A stretch of 64,000 nucleotides of DNA from Chamaea fasciata. Its lineage: Eukaryota > Chordata > Aves > Passeriformes > Sylviidae. Numbering within the stretch: the stretch's first letter is position 1; every line of letters starts with the position of its first letter. The translations under genes and the position numbers were made by a program. The notes beneath the pieces were generated by a model that was given only the letters and a program-made list of their open reading frames with translations, made no database searches and had not been told where the DNA came from. The DNA lies in the NCBI GenBank assembly GCA_029207755.1, contig JARCOQ010000004.1, positions 40,790,305-40,854,304 on the forward strand. Direction: 5' to 3'. This document shows, one piece after another, positions 34,201-49,200 of the stretch.

Positions 34201-37200
34201 TGATTGTGATGGTGGCATGAGGTGATTTCCGGCATGTCTGTGAAGCTAGAAATGGAGAGAATGAGATGGGACAAGTATAGTAAGTCTTCGAAATGGTGAT
34301 AAGGCCTAGGGGGGCATACACCTGCAGCAGGTGGGCTTCATACAGCTTTTGACAGTTCAATATTAAGAGCATTTTTATAAAAGCTGTGTCTAGGTTTCTA
34401 TGCTATGTTTTTACATTGAAACACTTCTGTTTTGTTTGTTTTTGTTTTCCTTAAAACTTCCTCTATACAGAATTTTAAATAATAAAAATTGACTTTGGGA
34501 AAAATTGTAAATATGATATTTCTGAATAAGTTTTTCTGGTGAACTGTGGGCTTAACCAGTGAGTCACCAGGTGAGATAGTTTTTAACCGAAGAAAAAAAC
34601 ATTCTGTGACAAACAGGTCTGAAGTTCGTGCCATCGCAACATCAAAATAATTAACATTTAAACAAAAATTATTACTCTGTTTCCTCTTCTGGAATGAGTT
34701 TTCACTTAGATTGCTTTGGAACCTGTAGTTCAATATGCCAAATAATAATAAATGCTGCTCTTTTGATGGGAGGAATTACACTGCTTGAATGTCTTGAAGC
34801 TGAAAGGGGAGCTGGACAGGAAGGGGCTCAGAAACCTACTAGTAATAAGTGATCATAAATAAATATATGGTTATATTTAGTCTGTAGAATTTAAGCAACA
34901 TTTTCAATGATGAGATGGTGCCTGGTGTTCTGCTGGTTGCAGTGTGATTACTGAATATTGGCTGAGAGTGGTGGACGCAGTCTTTTGGCTAAGACTTTTA
35001 TGAAGCATCACTTAATCTGTTGTGGGGAAAAATGTCTTTGGACTGAAATATCATTATTTTTCATTTTATTTATTTATTTTAACATGTGTAATGGTATGAT
35101 AGTCTAGACCAGTCTTGGTAAAAATACTTTTTCATGTAAAACACCTGAAAACATGATCATCAGGTTTCTAATTTATTTATCTAGCCTTCAATTATTCTGC
35201 TTTTGTTTTCAAGTCCACAGTTTTTATTTAATGTATTAGAAATCAGTAGAGGAGTTGGTTGTAAGGCATGACCATTTTTGTCAGTGTATGGAGCTCTTCC
35301 ATCTTCAGTTTCTGTGACACTATGCTCTTGAAACTTTTAGTCAATTAAAATGGTATTTTTTGATCCTTTTATTCTCTTGCTACGAGAACACTTGTTTATG
35401 TTCTTAATCTTGTTGCTATCTTTCTGACTGACTTTTAAATGAGTGTGCATTCCTTATTCTAAGACTTTCATCCTTGAATGCTGCTTTCTTACGGTAATTG
35501 GATGATTCTCCCCACTGTTGTCTCCACAAGTTTCTCCACTGTTTAATCTTTTAATTTATTTTTATCTATACTCAGTATCTAATAAAACTTCCAAGAAGAT
35601 AGGACTAAATTTTGATTTGAGCATTGCAGGATTCCATGAACCGACTCTGTAAATATATTAGATACATCAACATACTCAGTGACAATATAAACTTGAGAGG
35701 ATAGAATTAATGCAAATAACAGGAGACTCAACAAGTCTGAGAGGTTTTGACTCAACAAGTCACTTTTGGTTCTGTAAAACTAAGCTTCATGTTGCTTCTC
35801 TTTCAATTTTTGCCTGTAAAAAATCCTAACTAAATGTTTTAGTAAAATTTTATCTCCTCGATTCTATTCCCCCTTTTCAGAAATTTCAAAAATTAAAAGA
35901 AAAGCTTTTAAGGTCTGTCTCCAGTCTAAGAAATATATTACTTTTTCCTACTGTGCAAGAACTTTGGGTTTTATGCTTTTAGATGATTTTGTATCTCCAT
36001 ATTTTTTTGGTTTTTTGATCACAAACCACTGTTTGCTTGTTATGCAAGTCTTGTGATGCACTTGCAAGCATGGAGCAGGAGCAATTTGCCACTTCTGTTG
36101 CTCAGTCTTAAAATGCATACATCTGTATTCTCTGCTAATACCTCTTCTGACTATGTAGTATTTTACATGGATAGGATGCATGGGCTATACTGTGTCATAC
36201 TTCACTCATATGCTGTAAGTAGATAAGGCTTTACATTATTTTGGAGTGTGTTTTTGTTTTCTTTGGGATGTTTTTAATCTTTTTTTAATGCTCTTTAGGC
36301 ATATGCATCAGGATGTGACATTGTGATACTTGGGACTGACTTTGAAAGATTACAGATAATCCCTGGAGCAAAACATGGAAACATTCAAGTGGGATGTGTG
36401 GACTGTTCAATGCAACAGGGGAAGGTATGTAGAGCAGTGTTTCTAATAATGTTCCAGTGATGTCATATTAAGCACCTTCTTAAGAATATGGATGCTTGCA
36501 AGTTAGGGCAAATATATAACAAGGAACAGTAAAATGACTTTGCTTTCTGCCTTTACTTGAAAGCAGCACAGTAAATGTGAAATAGTAACCATAGATATAA
36601 TAGGTAGTTGTAGAAGATAGGCAGGACTGCACAGAAGGCTGTGGTTTCAGGGCTATATTCAGGGCAAGAATTTCACTAAAAGATGACTAAATTGAAAGCA
36701 AAAGTAATTTATTCACTATGGCTTTGCACTACTGAGCGTGTCATAGACATGTTAGTGGCTGGCACGAGATAGGTACTTCCACAAAAATCACTTTCAGATT
36801 ATCCAGAAGAATGACATCTGTTTCAAGCAGTTCATAAAGTCTGTCTTGGATGAGGTTTGCTTTCTTGAAATCTTAGGTTTTGTTTTTTATAGGTAGGTCT
36901 GCATCAGAAATGTTGTATTTTAGACAACATTGGGTTTTAAGTCCTTTCAACAGAGCTTTTTTAAAATTTTCCTGTCAGACTGAAAAAGAAATAACCAAGT
37001 AAATGTTCACTGGGATGTCTCAATTATGTAACACCTCACTGGGATGTCACAGGGATTAAACTGTTGTCCAATTCAGTAGGAACTCTGGATAACTATTTGC
37101 TCATATAAGAGGGGTTTATCAGCTTTCTGCTCATTACTATTAGCCTTATGAGCTGATGAGACCTTTGGTTATGTTCTGATGTCCATAGTGAGACAAGACC

Positions 37201-40200
37201 CCTGATGGAAACCGATCTGTGTTTACGTGTGAACACTGTGCTGATGAAACCCCAGACACACCCTATTCCTGCTTTTTAGCATTTGAGTGATTAACTCTTG
37301 CAGTGGTAGTAAAGGAAAACAAATGAAAATGAGGAAATGTTCTCTGTGCCTCTGGTACCTCATAGCCATAGTCTGCCTGGATTTCTCCACTGGCTGTTGT
37401 TAACTAGAATTTTTTTTTTTTTTTTTTTTTTTTTCATTTAGAGTCTGCAAGTTGACATTGTTTGCTGTAAGGAAACTGAATGTGTTTCTAAAGTGCTAAA
37501 GTGCTAAACAGTGGATGGGTAGGAATTTGCTTATCGACCAGACTGACCAATGCATTTTCAGGTCATTCTTAAAAGGGTGGAATTTCTTTTTAGACATTCT
37601 TCATCAATACTGACAGATTCCACTTTGGTTTGTCAAAATGTGCAATTCCAACGCTCTCAGTGTATCTTCACAGGAGAAGTACTCCAGCTCTGACCGTTTT
37701 TGTGTCCCTTCTTTGGACCCAACATGTCCATGTCTGCCTGGTGCTGGGGACACTGGGTGTGCTACTCCGGATGGTGTCTCGCTAGGGTAGGGAAATCACG
37801 CCCTCACCCTACTGGCCACCCTTCTTTCGGAGCAGTCTGGGACATGGTTGGCTTTCTGGGCTACCGACACATGCTGCCAGCTCAGATACAGTTTTTTTGA
37901 CCACCAGTACCTCCAAATCCATGTCCACAGGTTTGCTCTCAGTCTGTTAATTTCCCTAGTCTGCATTAATAATATTGATTCTGGCTGACCCAGGTGCAGG
38001 GCCTTGCCCTTGGACTTACTCAAGTAGATGATGTTCACACAGTCACAGCTGCCAAGGTCCCTCTGGATGGCATCCCTTCCCTCCAGCCTGTGGCCTGCCC
38101 CACACAGCCTGGTGCTGTCAGAGAGCTTGCTGAAGGTGCTCTCTATCCCACCATTGTTCTTTTTGGTGAAGCGCAGCTCAGTGAAGATGCAGGCTGAGGG
38201 CAGCAGCTGCTCTGGACACTACAAGTTGAGCATTTTGGAATGCTAATATTAGTTTATCTTTAAAACCCACTAAACAATAAAATAGGGAAAAAATGTCCAC
38301 ATTTGGAGAAAAGGAAAAAAGGACAAAAATCTAATCAATGTGAGTTAATAAAAATTTTTTGCTGTTGGGTGTGGAATGGAATTATTAGGGAACACAACAG
38401 TAAGTGAGGTAGTTAAAGAGAATTAGAGAGGGCAGATATATTAGTCTGAGAAGCAAAATGCCTGAAGAAACTTTCCTTGCAAATGTGACAAAATTATTCT
38501 TGGCATTTTTGGGTCAGGCTGATGTTAGTAGGATAGAAATTTATTTAACTATCTATTCTTCTAAGGTAAAGGATTTCTCTTAAAGCTGTGGATCTGAGGA
38601 TTTTAGGGTCTATATGAATCTCTGTGCTTGTATAGATCTTAGGTATGATTTTAGTTCGGTTTCCTTTCAAGATTTTGTGGTTGATACTGGAATTAAAATA
38701 TATTTTGTAAAGTGAATCTAACTTTATTATTGTTAAAGGAAAACTGTGAATACTTTCAGAATTTTAGAGAAATAGAAAATTGATTATTACAGCGTATCAT
38801 GACTGTAGATGTTCTCCTTTTAACAACCACCACTGCAGAATGCAGGATGTCCATTGTTTATGACCTATGTGGGCTCCTTAATTTTTGTAAATCTGTAATT
38901 CAGAATACTTTTTGGCAACATTGCCATATGACAGTTCTCTCAGGCTCTCTGCCTAAGGTCTTTAACATATATTTGGCTTGTTTTGACTCTTCCTAGCAAG
39001 TCTTCTAGACTTGCTTTCATATAGATACCTTGAGATCAAATACTATTAATTTTGTCTTAAAGCAAGTTTGATGTGGGTGATAATCTGTGATGAAATAAGA
39101 CTTTCAAACACTGACTTAAAACTGACCATACTGCAACTCTTTTTCAACTGTTTTATGTTCGCCTTTAGTAGTAGTTTTATTTGCAGTTTTCTGCACTATG
39201 TGTTTTCCTTGCATAGTTTGAATCTTTTGAAATAACTTTTTAAAAGATAGCCTGTTCTAACGCTAGGGAAGTACATGTAAGTACCCTGATTGTGTACTGG
39301 TTCTGTGTCTGAGAATGTGAACTCTGTTTTGAGTGTTTACATAATTTAATATGGAAAGAATATTGCTAATAATCTGATTCAAAAAAAAAAAAAAAGTACT
39401 TGTCCAGCTATACTCTCAGTAGTTCATTGTGGTTAATGACTAAATGGAGGATTGTATTTTTATTGACAGCACTGGATTAGTGATTTTTGGTAAATATGAT
39501 TTTCTGTTTTCAAAAGGAAATATGGATGTGAGCTTTAAATTTTTCTACAAGCAGGGTTAAATGTAAAATCAACCATTTGCATCTTGTTCTTTTTTGTTCA
39601 GCTTGTTTCTTTTATGTGTGTTTATATACATATAAATATATATTACTTTAGATTGCAGCTTCTTACGGAAAAGTGATTTATATCTTTGAGCCAGTTAGCA
39701 TCTTGAAGCAGAACAGCAGTCATCATAATGTGAGTATTTCATCAGTCCTTAATTTATTTCAGCAGTTACAAAGCCTGACTGATTTTACTGGTTTGCTTTA
39801 AAGCTGGAGTTTTTCTGATGTCTTCTTTTAATGCTAGAATGAAATTGAGACATAAAGCTGGTCCTTGGGAACTGAAAATGTGGGATAAGGACAGAGGCCT
39901 GTAATTTGAAATAGTTTTAAGTAAGATAGGCTTTACTATATTGCTTCGTATTACTTGTTTATGTAACCCTGCAGTTCATAACCAAAGTATTCCAGAACCC
40001 AAGAAGATGTACACAGTGCCATTCTGCCATGAGTGTAGCCATTAAAATAGGAATTCTTTTTTGAACCATCCTGTGTAGCCTTTATGTTTTGAGGTGTTTT
40101 ACAGTTCTTACTTTAACTTTTCTCTACGAAATTGCACGCCCTAGGCCAAACTGTAATGGTTCCAGAAACCTGTGACTTTTTTCGAATATCTGACTGAATG

Positions 40201-43200
40201 ATTATACTTCAGTGTTATAATGGTGAACAAGAACAATATTTATTCTCTTGGGACTTACTTTTGGTGACAGTGGTTTAGTGATTAACATCAAGAATTTTAA
40301 TTTCTGAATAATAATATGATTTAGGGCATGTTACTTAACCATGCTTCTTACATGAAGAGGCATATGGCTATAATTAGGAGCATTAGATTCTAATTGAAGT
40401 CAGTTGGTTGATATGATAACTTTGGCAGCAATTGCTCAAGGAGCTTCTGTCTCCCTCTTCAGGGGTTTGGTCTCCATTTGTATTAACAAATTTTTTATAT
40501 GACCATCTAGTGGATTCTCCTCTTCATACTAACCAACTCAGTCATAAGATTCTTGGTGTACATGTAAACTTGTGGTATATTATGTATGAATTAAATAGCT
40601 GGAAATTAACACCTTTGTAATAATTTACATCACTGTAAAACAGTGGAATAAAATTACAGTAAGATGTGAGTTCTCATGCTCTTGTGAACACTTCAGATAT
40701 ACTGCTCTTGTTTTTGGTCCATCCACCTCATTTTTTCAATCCATCCTGAATGTTTTTCTATACTGGTAAATAGTACACTTAGTTTCAAACTTCAGAGTTG
40801 GAGTAGTAACTGTAAGCAGTAGAGGAAGCACTCACCACCCACAATTTACTTTCAAATGTTTATATTTGAAGAAATATTCTGTTACTTCGTTCTTTCAGTT
40901 GACTTTTATGCAATGGTTTACAGCATATTGTCACTGTCTTCCATTTACTCGGATGCTCAGGGTCTAAAAAAACCCCCAAAACCAGCTTTGCAAATACTCT
41001 GTTTGGGTCCTTATCTGCAGCTGCTTCTTACTGTCTTTTGCCAAACTTCTGAAAGACTGAGTTGTCATATTTTAACTTCACATCTATTTTGTTTGATGTT
41101 TTTGGGGTGAAGGATGACTACTTTTAAAAAAGTCTGTGAATTAAGAAAGAAAACTCTTGACTCCTAATATTATTTCCAGAAATGTTTTCAGTTTCTTCTG
41201 TAAATGAAAACATCAAGCCTTTGTGGTCTATTGCAGAAACAGGCAACCTAAATACTTTGTGAACTTAATCTTCAACTTGTTCTAGAGAGTGAAGTAGTGA
41301 TGCAAAAGCTAAAGATATTTGACTGTCCTGTTGTATATTATAAAAGAAAGAGCAGAGGGGAAGTATCACATGGTTTTTTGGCCTTTCTGAACTCCTAATT
41401 CAGCAGTGGTGCAGATATCAAACACCAGGCACATTTAACTTTTGTAATTTTTGATATATTTTCTTTGTTCCAAAAATAAAACCTTTCTTCCTCCTAAAAA
41501 AATTGCCAAATTCCAGTAGAGAGTTTATATACCACTTGTTTTTCAATCTAAACTTTTAAATTAAGAAGTTAAAGACCTCTATAAGTATGGTCATATTAGT
41601 GAAAATCTATTTAGTTATAACATTAAAATGAATCAATTTTTATTAGATAAGCAGTAACTTATGTTAAGCATCTTCATAACACCTGGAGAATTAAGATGTA
41701 CTATTTATATTATAAAAAGAGGATGGAGGAGAATGAAGGATTTTCATGCTAATGTTTGTAAATACTTAAAATTTCAGGTGTTACATTACCAGTGGGAGAA
41801 GAATGCTCAAATCTCACTGGAAGCCGTAGGACATAATCTAACATGGGATCCCACAGGTATGAACAGTTTAAAAGAAACACTTTTCTGTTTGATACTGCAC
41901 CTAATTTTTTAATTTAAATTTTGTCATTCCTTGTGGACAAGGAAAAGGTTTTTCTTCTGTTCTATCATGATAGAGAACACCAAAGTGGAATGAAATATAC
42001 CTTTTGTCACTTATTACAGGAGAACTAATGTACTAAGTGCTTGTGTACAGTTTGTCTTGATTATCTTCATCTGAGCAGATAAGAAAGCATGGCTTAAATG
42101 GTGAATATTTGTTGAGAAAGAGGAATGTCTGCAGTAGACCTAAACATTTCTTTTAGAGTATAACTAAAATTTGATTACTTTTCATGGTTTGAACTGTAGA
42201 TACTCAAATCTACAAAAAAATCTAGAAAAGGTGTATCTGTCAGAATTTTTTCTGAAGTTTCAGCATTGCAGAACTTTTTTTCTCTCTCTTCACCAAAGTC
42301 TATAGTTGCTTGTAGTTAGATTTCAAGCTACTTGCTTCTAGTTAGATTTTTCATAAATATTTGTTCCAGGTACTCGCCTTCTGACTGGTTCCAATTATCT
42401 TCAACTTTGGTCCAATGTTTCTTTGGAAAACCCCGCTGACCATCACAGTACTGAAAGAACAGGTGTTGAACTTGGAGAGTGGAGGTGTATCTGGCAATGC
42501 AAGTAAGAAACCCATTTGAAGACATGTAATTCCCTTTTCTTTACTGATTCGTACCTTTGAGATTAAATACTTAGTGTAGTTGAGTGAAATGCTATTGCAT
42601 ACTGGTACTTGATAGATATTATCCATGTGAGATAAACTTTAATCATATCTCCCTTGACTGTGTGACACTCTCCTCTTACAAGATCAGTTGCAGTTGGTTT
42701 TGGGGCAGTTCTTCAGTTAGAGAGAACACTAGCAAATACTGAGGGAAGGCAAATATTGAAGGTCCCTAATAGGCACTCTTCCTTGTAGAAGAAATGAGGT
42801 GAAAGCTGTGTAACTGAAAATTATTGTGCTGGCAGGACTGATTAAAATAAGCTTCCTTCTTTGTTCAGTGTACTCCATTATTGTTTTGTTCTCACATATC
42901 CCTCTCCACCACTTTAATTTTTACTTTTCCTGGGTTAATTCTGAGTGTTTGGAACAGTCAAGGTTGATACATTCTCATTTCCATGTCTCTGAATTCTCTT
43001 CTTGTATTCATGTTGATTTTGTATCTGCGTTTGTATATTGTACATTCAGAAGAGTTTTAGTTTAGTACTTAAGTTTATAAGACAATTTGAATCTTTCTGC
43101 CTGGGCAGACTTTTCTGGTACAGTGGGGTGCACTGTTCATGTGGGAGCAATGTACCATATGCCATCTCCTGAGGAAGTCTCACGAAGTGGCTGACTGGGC

Positions 43201-46200
43201 AGACCCAGTTACTCTTTGTGAAGCATTTAGAATTCTAGTAGATAGTTCTATAAGTAGTTTTCTGGATGTACCAGGAAAACATCCATTTTATTATCATTCA
43301 GTTGTTCCTTTTTCTCTGCACTTGAACTTTATCAAGGGTATGTTTAAAAACCCAAGACCATCCAAATGATGAGTGAAAAACTTTCCTTCGTATGTGGTAA
43401 ACTTTCTAAATACAGGAAGTCGAAGTCTGTTTTTTTAGACATCTTTAGGTGCTCATCTCTCAGCCTAATAACTAATGCCATTGAGTGTGACTCTAGAATC
43501 TGGAAGTCTGGTAACAGTAGTCAAGATCATATGGAGAGTGCTTTTCTTCTGTCTCTTCTAAAACAGGTTTTGCGTTTGTATCACGTATAAAGAATTATCA
43601 AAGTCTTCTCAGCTGTCCACCTGTTTTCCACTTTTAAACTTTCTTTGTCAGAGATAAAGCTGAGTGTTGCCTTCTTTAAATGAGTAGGTCCTGGAAAGGG
43701 TCAACAGGACTTGTTTCTTTTGTATGCCTTTTATGCCTGTATATCTTCTGGCATTTGTACTGCAATTAGATTTAGAATTGGTTTTTCTTGTAGAGAAGTC
43801 TGCCAGAAATTGATTTTGCCCCTGCCAATACCCTTTTTTAATGCCTGAAGGAAACATTCTCAAATGCTTTCATATTTGCCTCAGCAGGAGAATTTTGCTT
43901 AAACCTGGTTGGACTTCTTTCATACAGGACTCTTGTAATCACCTTGCTCTTGTTCCTGCACATAATAGATGCATCCAGCTTTTGTTGACCTTAACTTGAT
44001 CCCTTTTAGGGATTAAGTTAGGCCTCAACAACTTGTTACAGGTGTATTAAATGCAGTATGAAAATGTACACTGTATCTTGCACTGTGCTGTGCAATTAAA
44101 TTTTTGTATGTCCTTCTTGCTATTAATAAGCTTTGTTACTTAGTCAATGACTGAGTGCTTCAAACCCTGTAAAAGAAGCTTATTTATTAGTACATCGAAT
44201 TAAAGTAAATGCTCCAAAAGTTAACCACATAATTAGGTTTAAAATATTTTTGTGTAGCATCTTATAGCAGTGTGACCATTCATGGAAAAGCTACTTTCAG
44301 ATACTTTTTAACTACATTATTCCATTTACACTGTTCTGTTTTCTTGAGTTTTAAGTGTAGGAAGTATGAAAAGTGGGGCTATCTTTCAGAGAAATTGGAA
44401 GATAATATGGTACAACAGAAACCAGTTTGAGATCCATATAATTATGAAATGGAAGTAGATCAGTTTAATCTGTTAGCAACTGCTTTTCTGCTGTAATATT
44501 TTTGAATATTGGATATTCAGCTACAAGATTTTGGTTTTCTGGATACAGCCATGTGTTGTACACGGGTTTACATCTTCGTCTTTTGGACTTTGTTGAGACT
44601 TAACTGTTTCAGACAACACAATACACACTTTTATTTAAGAATTAAAAAACTTTTATGCATTCAAGGGAAAAAATGTTTAGAACTCTGTAAAAGCTGGTAA
44701 AATTTGCTTTCTCTTTTAAATTATTTTTATTCCATAGAACTGCTTCTCAAGTTTGTTTAATGAAATTCTCACCAGATGGGGAGTTTTTTGCTACTGCTGG
44801 AAAGGTAAGCATTTTTTTTCCTTATAGCTTTGTACTAATTCAGATAAGGTATTAAAGCAAACCAACAAAAACACATTAAAAAAAAAGAGATTATTTAATT
44901 TTTTTTTTCATAGTTTTTTCATCATTTTGTGTAGTCTGTTTATGTGTCCTTTCATTTTGGTAAACATAAATTTGCTAGAAAAGTAGCCCGAGGCAGGGAG
45001 GGAACACCAAATATTCACTGCTTACTATTCTAAAATAATAATTTTATAAGACATCAGAAAAAGAAGGGTTTTGGGGAATGGGGGAAATCTGTGGATGAGA
45101 TCACTGCTAAATATCCTACTAGTGAGGAAATATAATCAAAATACCAGAAAATATAAAAAAATTCAAAAATAGCTCTTTCATATGTTTTTATGTAAGTATA
45201 TCTGTATGCCTTTTTCTGTCTGTAGAAGAGAATTCACATTCCCCTCCATAGGTGTGCTGGCACATGGTTCATGACAGTGTTTGTGGCCAGTTTCAATAAT
45301 TAGTTCCATCTGCTCAACACTGAGCAGTTTGTCAGCTAAAGCAGAACCCCTTGGCAAGATGAGCAAAAAAATTAAAGCAAAATGTCAGTCTTTTGTTTTC
45401 CTGAAACAAAGTAATCTTCTATTTATACTCCAAAACTTGTTGTTCAGGTTTTAAGAGAATAATGTCCTTAAAAGTCAAAGCAGGAAAAAAAAATCAAGAT
45501 CATATAGAGGATTCAGTGAGCAAATGTGACAAACCCAGGCAAGAATTTGTATTACTTGTTAAGGAGTATGGGTGAGAAAAGCAGTTGTTTTCTGCATCAT
45601 TCTGCTAGCATTTCTAGCTAAAGAGCCTAGGAGAGGCTGCAGAATTGTTAGATACAAAGCAAAATGCAAGTATGTAAGGTTAATATCAGTTGCTGATACT
45701 AGTGAAAACCTGATACAAGTGTCACAGAATCCTGAGCAGTGGTGACTGAGCAGAATGTGTTTCAGGCTGAAGAATAAAAGACAGTTTTGCAATTTGCTCT
45801 AGTCTGTCTTGAAGCATGAATGAAAAATTAAAGAAGAGGTTAGAACAGTGTTTGATTTAGTAATAATGTGGAACTTGGCCATTTGAGTCATAATCTCCCT
45901 TAACACATGCTTGAAAAACAGAGTTGAAGGTGATTCAGTCTGCAAATAAATCTTGCTTTTGAAAGGTAGTTGTCATGCATATTTTTGTGACTCAGTAATG
46001 TGCATCAGAAATGCATGTGTTGAGTAATGTACATCTTTATTAGCTGTAAGTGTTTCTTTTTTCCTTTAAAACTTGCCATTTAAGGTCATCATGCTTGATT
46101 GGAAGACTAACTTTTAGGACATTTGCTATCTTTAAAGAAGAAATAAAGACGTAATAAATATGTAAAATTGCCTAGATTTCTTTTTCTAAGGAAACTACTC

Positions 46201-49200
46201 CAATTAACAAGCTTTCAACATATAAAGTGAAATAGTAGGCTTTCTCCATGATAGATTATTATCTATCATGATAAACCCAAAGCAATAAGTTCTCATGCTC
46301 CATACTTTCTGTGCTTATTTGAATGTATTGCTTGCTGTATGTTCTGTGGCACCTTTAACCATCACAGGAAGAAGAGCCATTCCAGCCATGTTTCAGATAA
46401 AAAAAATTCTTTGAGTATATGTTTTATGTAAAAGCAGGTGTTTTGTTATTGTTGGCAATATATATGTATTCCACTTTCTTTTGATGGCTAGGAGTTAATG
46501 TTTATTTTACAAGTCAAATGTGAATGGTTTAATGGTTGCTAATATTATAATTTGATGGAATAGTGGAAAAATGAAGTAATCTGCAAATAGCTTATATAAG
46601 GTTAATATTATTGCTGAATTTTTAACTCTTTAATGTCTTATGTGCTGTTATCTTACATTATAAATTCCTTCAAAGCAATTACTGAATAAGTAATAAAATT
46701 AGTTAGTAGGAAAATTAGTAACATGGGTTTTACCATAAATGCCTGAGTTTTTTATCATACCTGCCCGGAGAATCTTTAAAGGATATCTTTGTTTCTATGT
46801 CTAAGTCCTTTACTTAACTTTTTGTGAGGGACAGTGCCGTTCAGCAAAACCAGCCCATCCTCCCCTCAGTAGGGTCATGTTATGCATACCTAGGTTATTT
46901 CAGTATTTTAGTGCCATTCCCATTTAATAGTTGATCAACAATTTGTGAATCTAGGTCCAGATTGATTATGCCTTCAAGGACTAGATAAAATTAATTTCTG
47001 TGTGTACCTGAAAAAAGCAGGCTGGGCAGTACTGAGCTTGGTTTTTGAGATGTCATCTATGACTTTTTTTGTTTTCCTAACAGTTAAATTTGTGGAGTGG
47101 GGTTGGGTGGTTTTCTGACAAGGCAGAATTAGCAGTATTAACATTTGGTTACCATCTCAGGTTAGTGCAAGTTGTGTTTTTCCAATTAAAAATTGGCAGC
47201 TGATCAGAAGGACCAACATGAAATCCAAGTTAGTAATAGCAAGAGTTAAATGGAAATTCTGCTGCTTTGTTTTCTTTAAGATCAGGTTTTGAAGTTGTGT
47301 TTAAGGAACTGTCTGCCTCTGATCAGAAAAACATTTTACTTTAAAGAAAAGTGAAACCACGATAGATCTACTCAAAAGTACTTGAGGTGCATTATATTCC
47401 AATGCAAGATAGTCCTATTTACTGTCCTTTTCGTCTTTTCACAGGATGACTGTCTTGTGAAAGTGTGGTACAATGCAGAGAACTGGCGGTCAGCCATAAC
47501 ACCACCAGCTGCCAGTCCAGAAAACCAAGCAAAAGAACTTGATTTTTCATTTGTTTATTTGGCTCATCCTCGATCAGTAAATGCATTTTCGTGGAGAAAG
47601 ACCAGTAAATTCATGCCACGGTCAGTAGTTCTAATAAATTGTTCATAAATTGCCCAAAAACCCCCTCAAACTACAGAGGATCTTCCTCTCTCTACAGTCA
47701 ACACAGTTGTGTGGTTTCCTTCAGTTACTGAGTTGTGCATACCTTTTATACTGTTTCTGCTCTTGGGAGGATAGTATGTATCCTCTTACCTGGGTAAGAA
47801 CTAAAAAGACAGAAGTTTCACAGACTGACTTAGGCATTGAACTAAATGCTGAATCAGTCTTGAAAAGTCATGTCTTTTTGGATTTTTTTTGATTGCACCA
47901 AGTGACCATCCATGCATTTAATCCTGACTTGTCCTGTCCTGATGGAATCAGAGCGAAAGTCCTGTGACTTTAATCCTTGTTCACATACATTGAAATATTT
48001 TAATTCTTTTTATTTGTTTTTCTACCTAGTATAAAGCTAGACCTCTATCAGAAATAGTATCTGGAAATTGAATTCAAATAATCATTTGGAACTGATATCT
48101 TGATTTTGAGGTTTAGGGTTGTGTTCATATGATTCCAAAATGACCTGTCCGTAGTTTTCACCAGCACTTTCAATCTTAAAATGAGGTAGCTTTAGCAGTT
48201 TTGTGGCCTGCAACCATCTTTTTGCCATGTTATTCCAAATAGTAAACAAATTTGCATACCTTTGTATTGAGCAAGTTTATGTTGTTCTTTATACATGGAG
48301 TATAAAGTCTTTAAGACTCCATAAATCCATTGCTATAGTTCTTACTATGTAGGTCGCTTTTGAAAATCTATCTGCTCTCTGATTCCAAAGGGAGTTTGCT
48401 GCTGGACAGTCTGATCATAGCTTTCAAGCCTTAGTTAGAGCTAAATTGTGAACTTATGCATGACGTGGAAACCTGATGATCTGTGTAGTTTTTTCCAGTA
48501 TCTAGGGAAATTGGATCTTTTGGATTGTATATTTAACACAAGTTACACTTGAAAAAACAGTAATTAAGAAAAACTTGTAGATTTAAATTGTCTGTTGTAT
48601 CCCTGGTATTACCTGACTTCTATCCTTTGGATATATGATTGCATAAGCGGTAGTTACCAGTAAGATCTGGAATTAAGATCAGGTATCCAGAATATTATTA
48701 GCCTTTTATATGAATTACTTTAAAAGATAAAAATATATGTTTTGGTATTCTAGGTATGAATTTTTCTTTACATTGAAATCCACATTTTGCTGTTGCACTG
48801 TTTTGTGTTGACATTTGAAATAATTTATAGTCAGATACTTGAACAGAGGGGAAGTCCATTTCTACATCATTTATTTTCCTAACAACGTTTTGATGAGCTT
48901 TTCTTGTGCCGGTATCTGTAAGTTGGTGCAATTCCACAAACTGGTAGTGGAAAAATGTTTGGAAATGTTGGTTTATTTTGATATTGTGTAATAGTTAGCA
49001 GCTTTTTCACTCCTTAAATTTTCTTTCATTAGTGGTGCTGTCTGCAATGTACTCCTGACTTGCTGTAAGGATAATGTTTGTCGTCTCTGGGCAGAGACTT
49101 TGTTACCCAATGACAGTCTGTTGTATGGGGGAGGATACAGCAATTGGAGTGAAGCAGCAAACTTCACAAATAACTTCAAGAGAAATATTTCAAGTAAAGA

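Larger units (their letters stand above)
26315..36298 (+). other. DMXL1 intron 1
   Basis: The largest intron in the window, about 10 kb. The first 300 bases are still CpG island. It holds two perfect hairpins, a long TA repeat and two CR1 fragments (separate entries). I see no nested gene or small RNA. Confidence 0.8.
36425..39651 (+). other. DMXL1 intron 2
   Basis: 3.2 kb with a 25-base T run (37410-37434) and an antisense CR1 fragment. Confidence 0.8.

Noticed and set aside
42826..43590. Several 70-80 codon frames in intron 5
   Set aside because: No motif, no splice support, and the AT-rich composition makes chance frames common.
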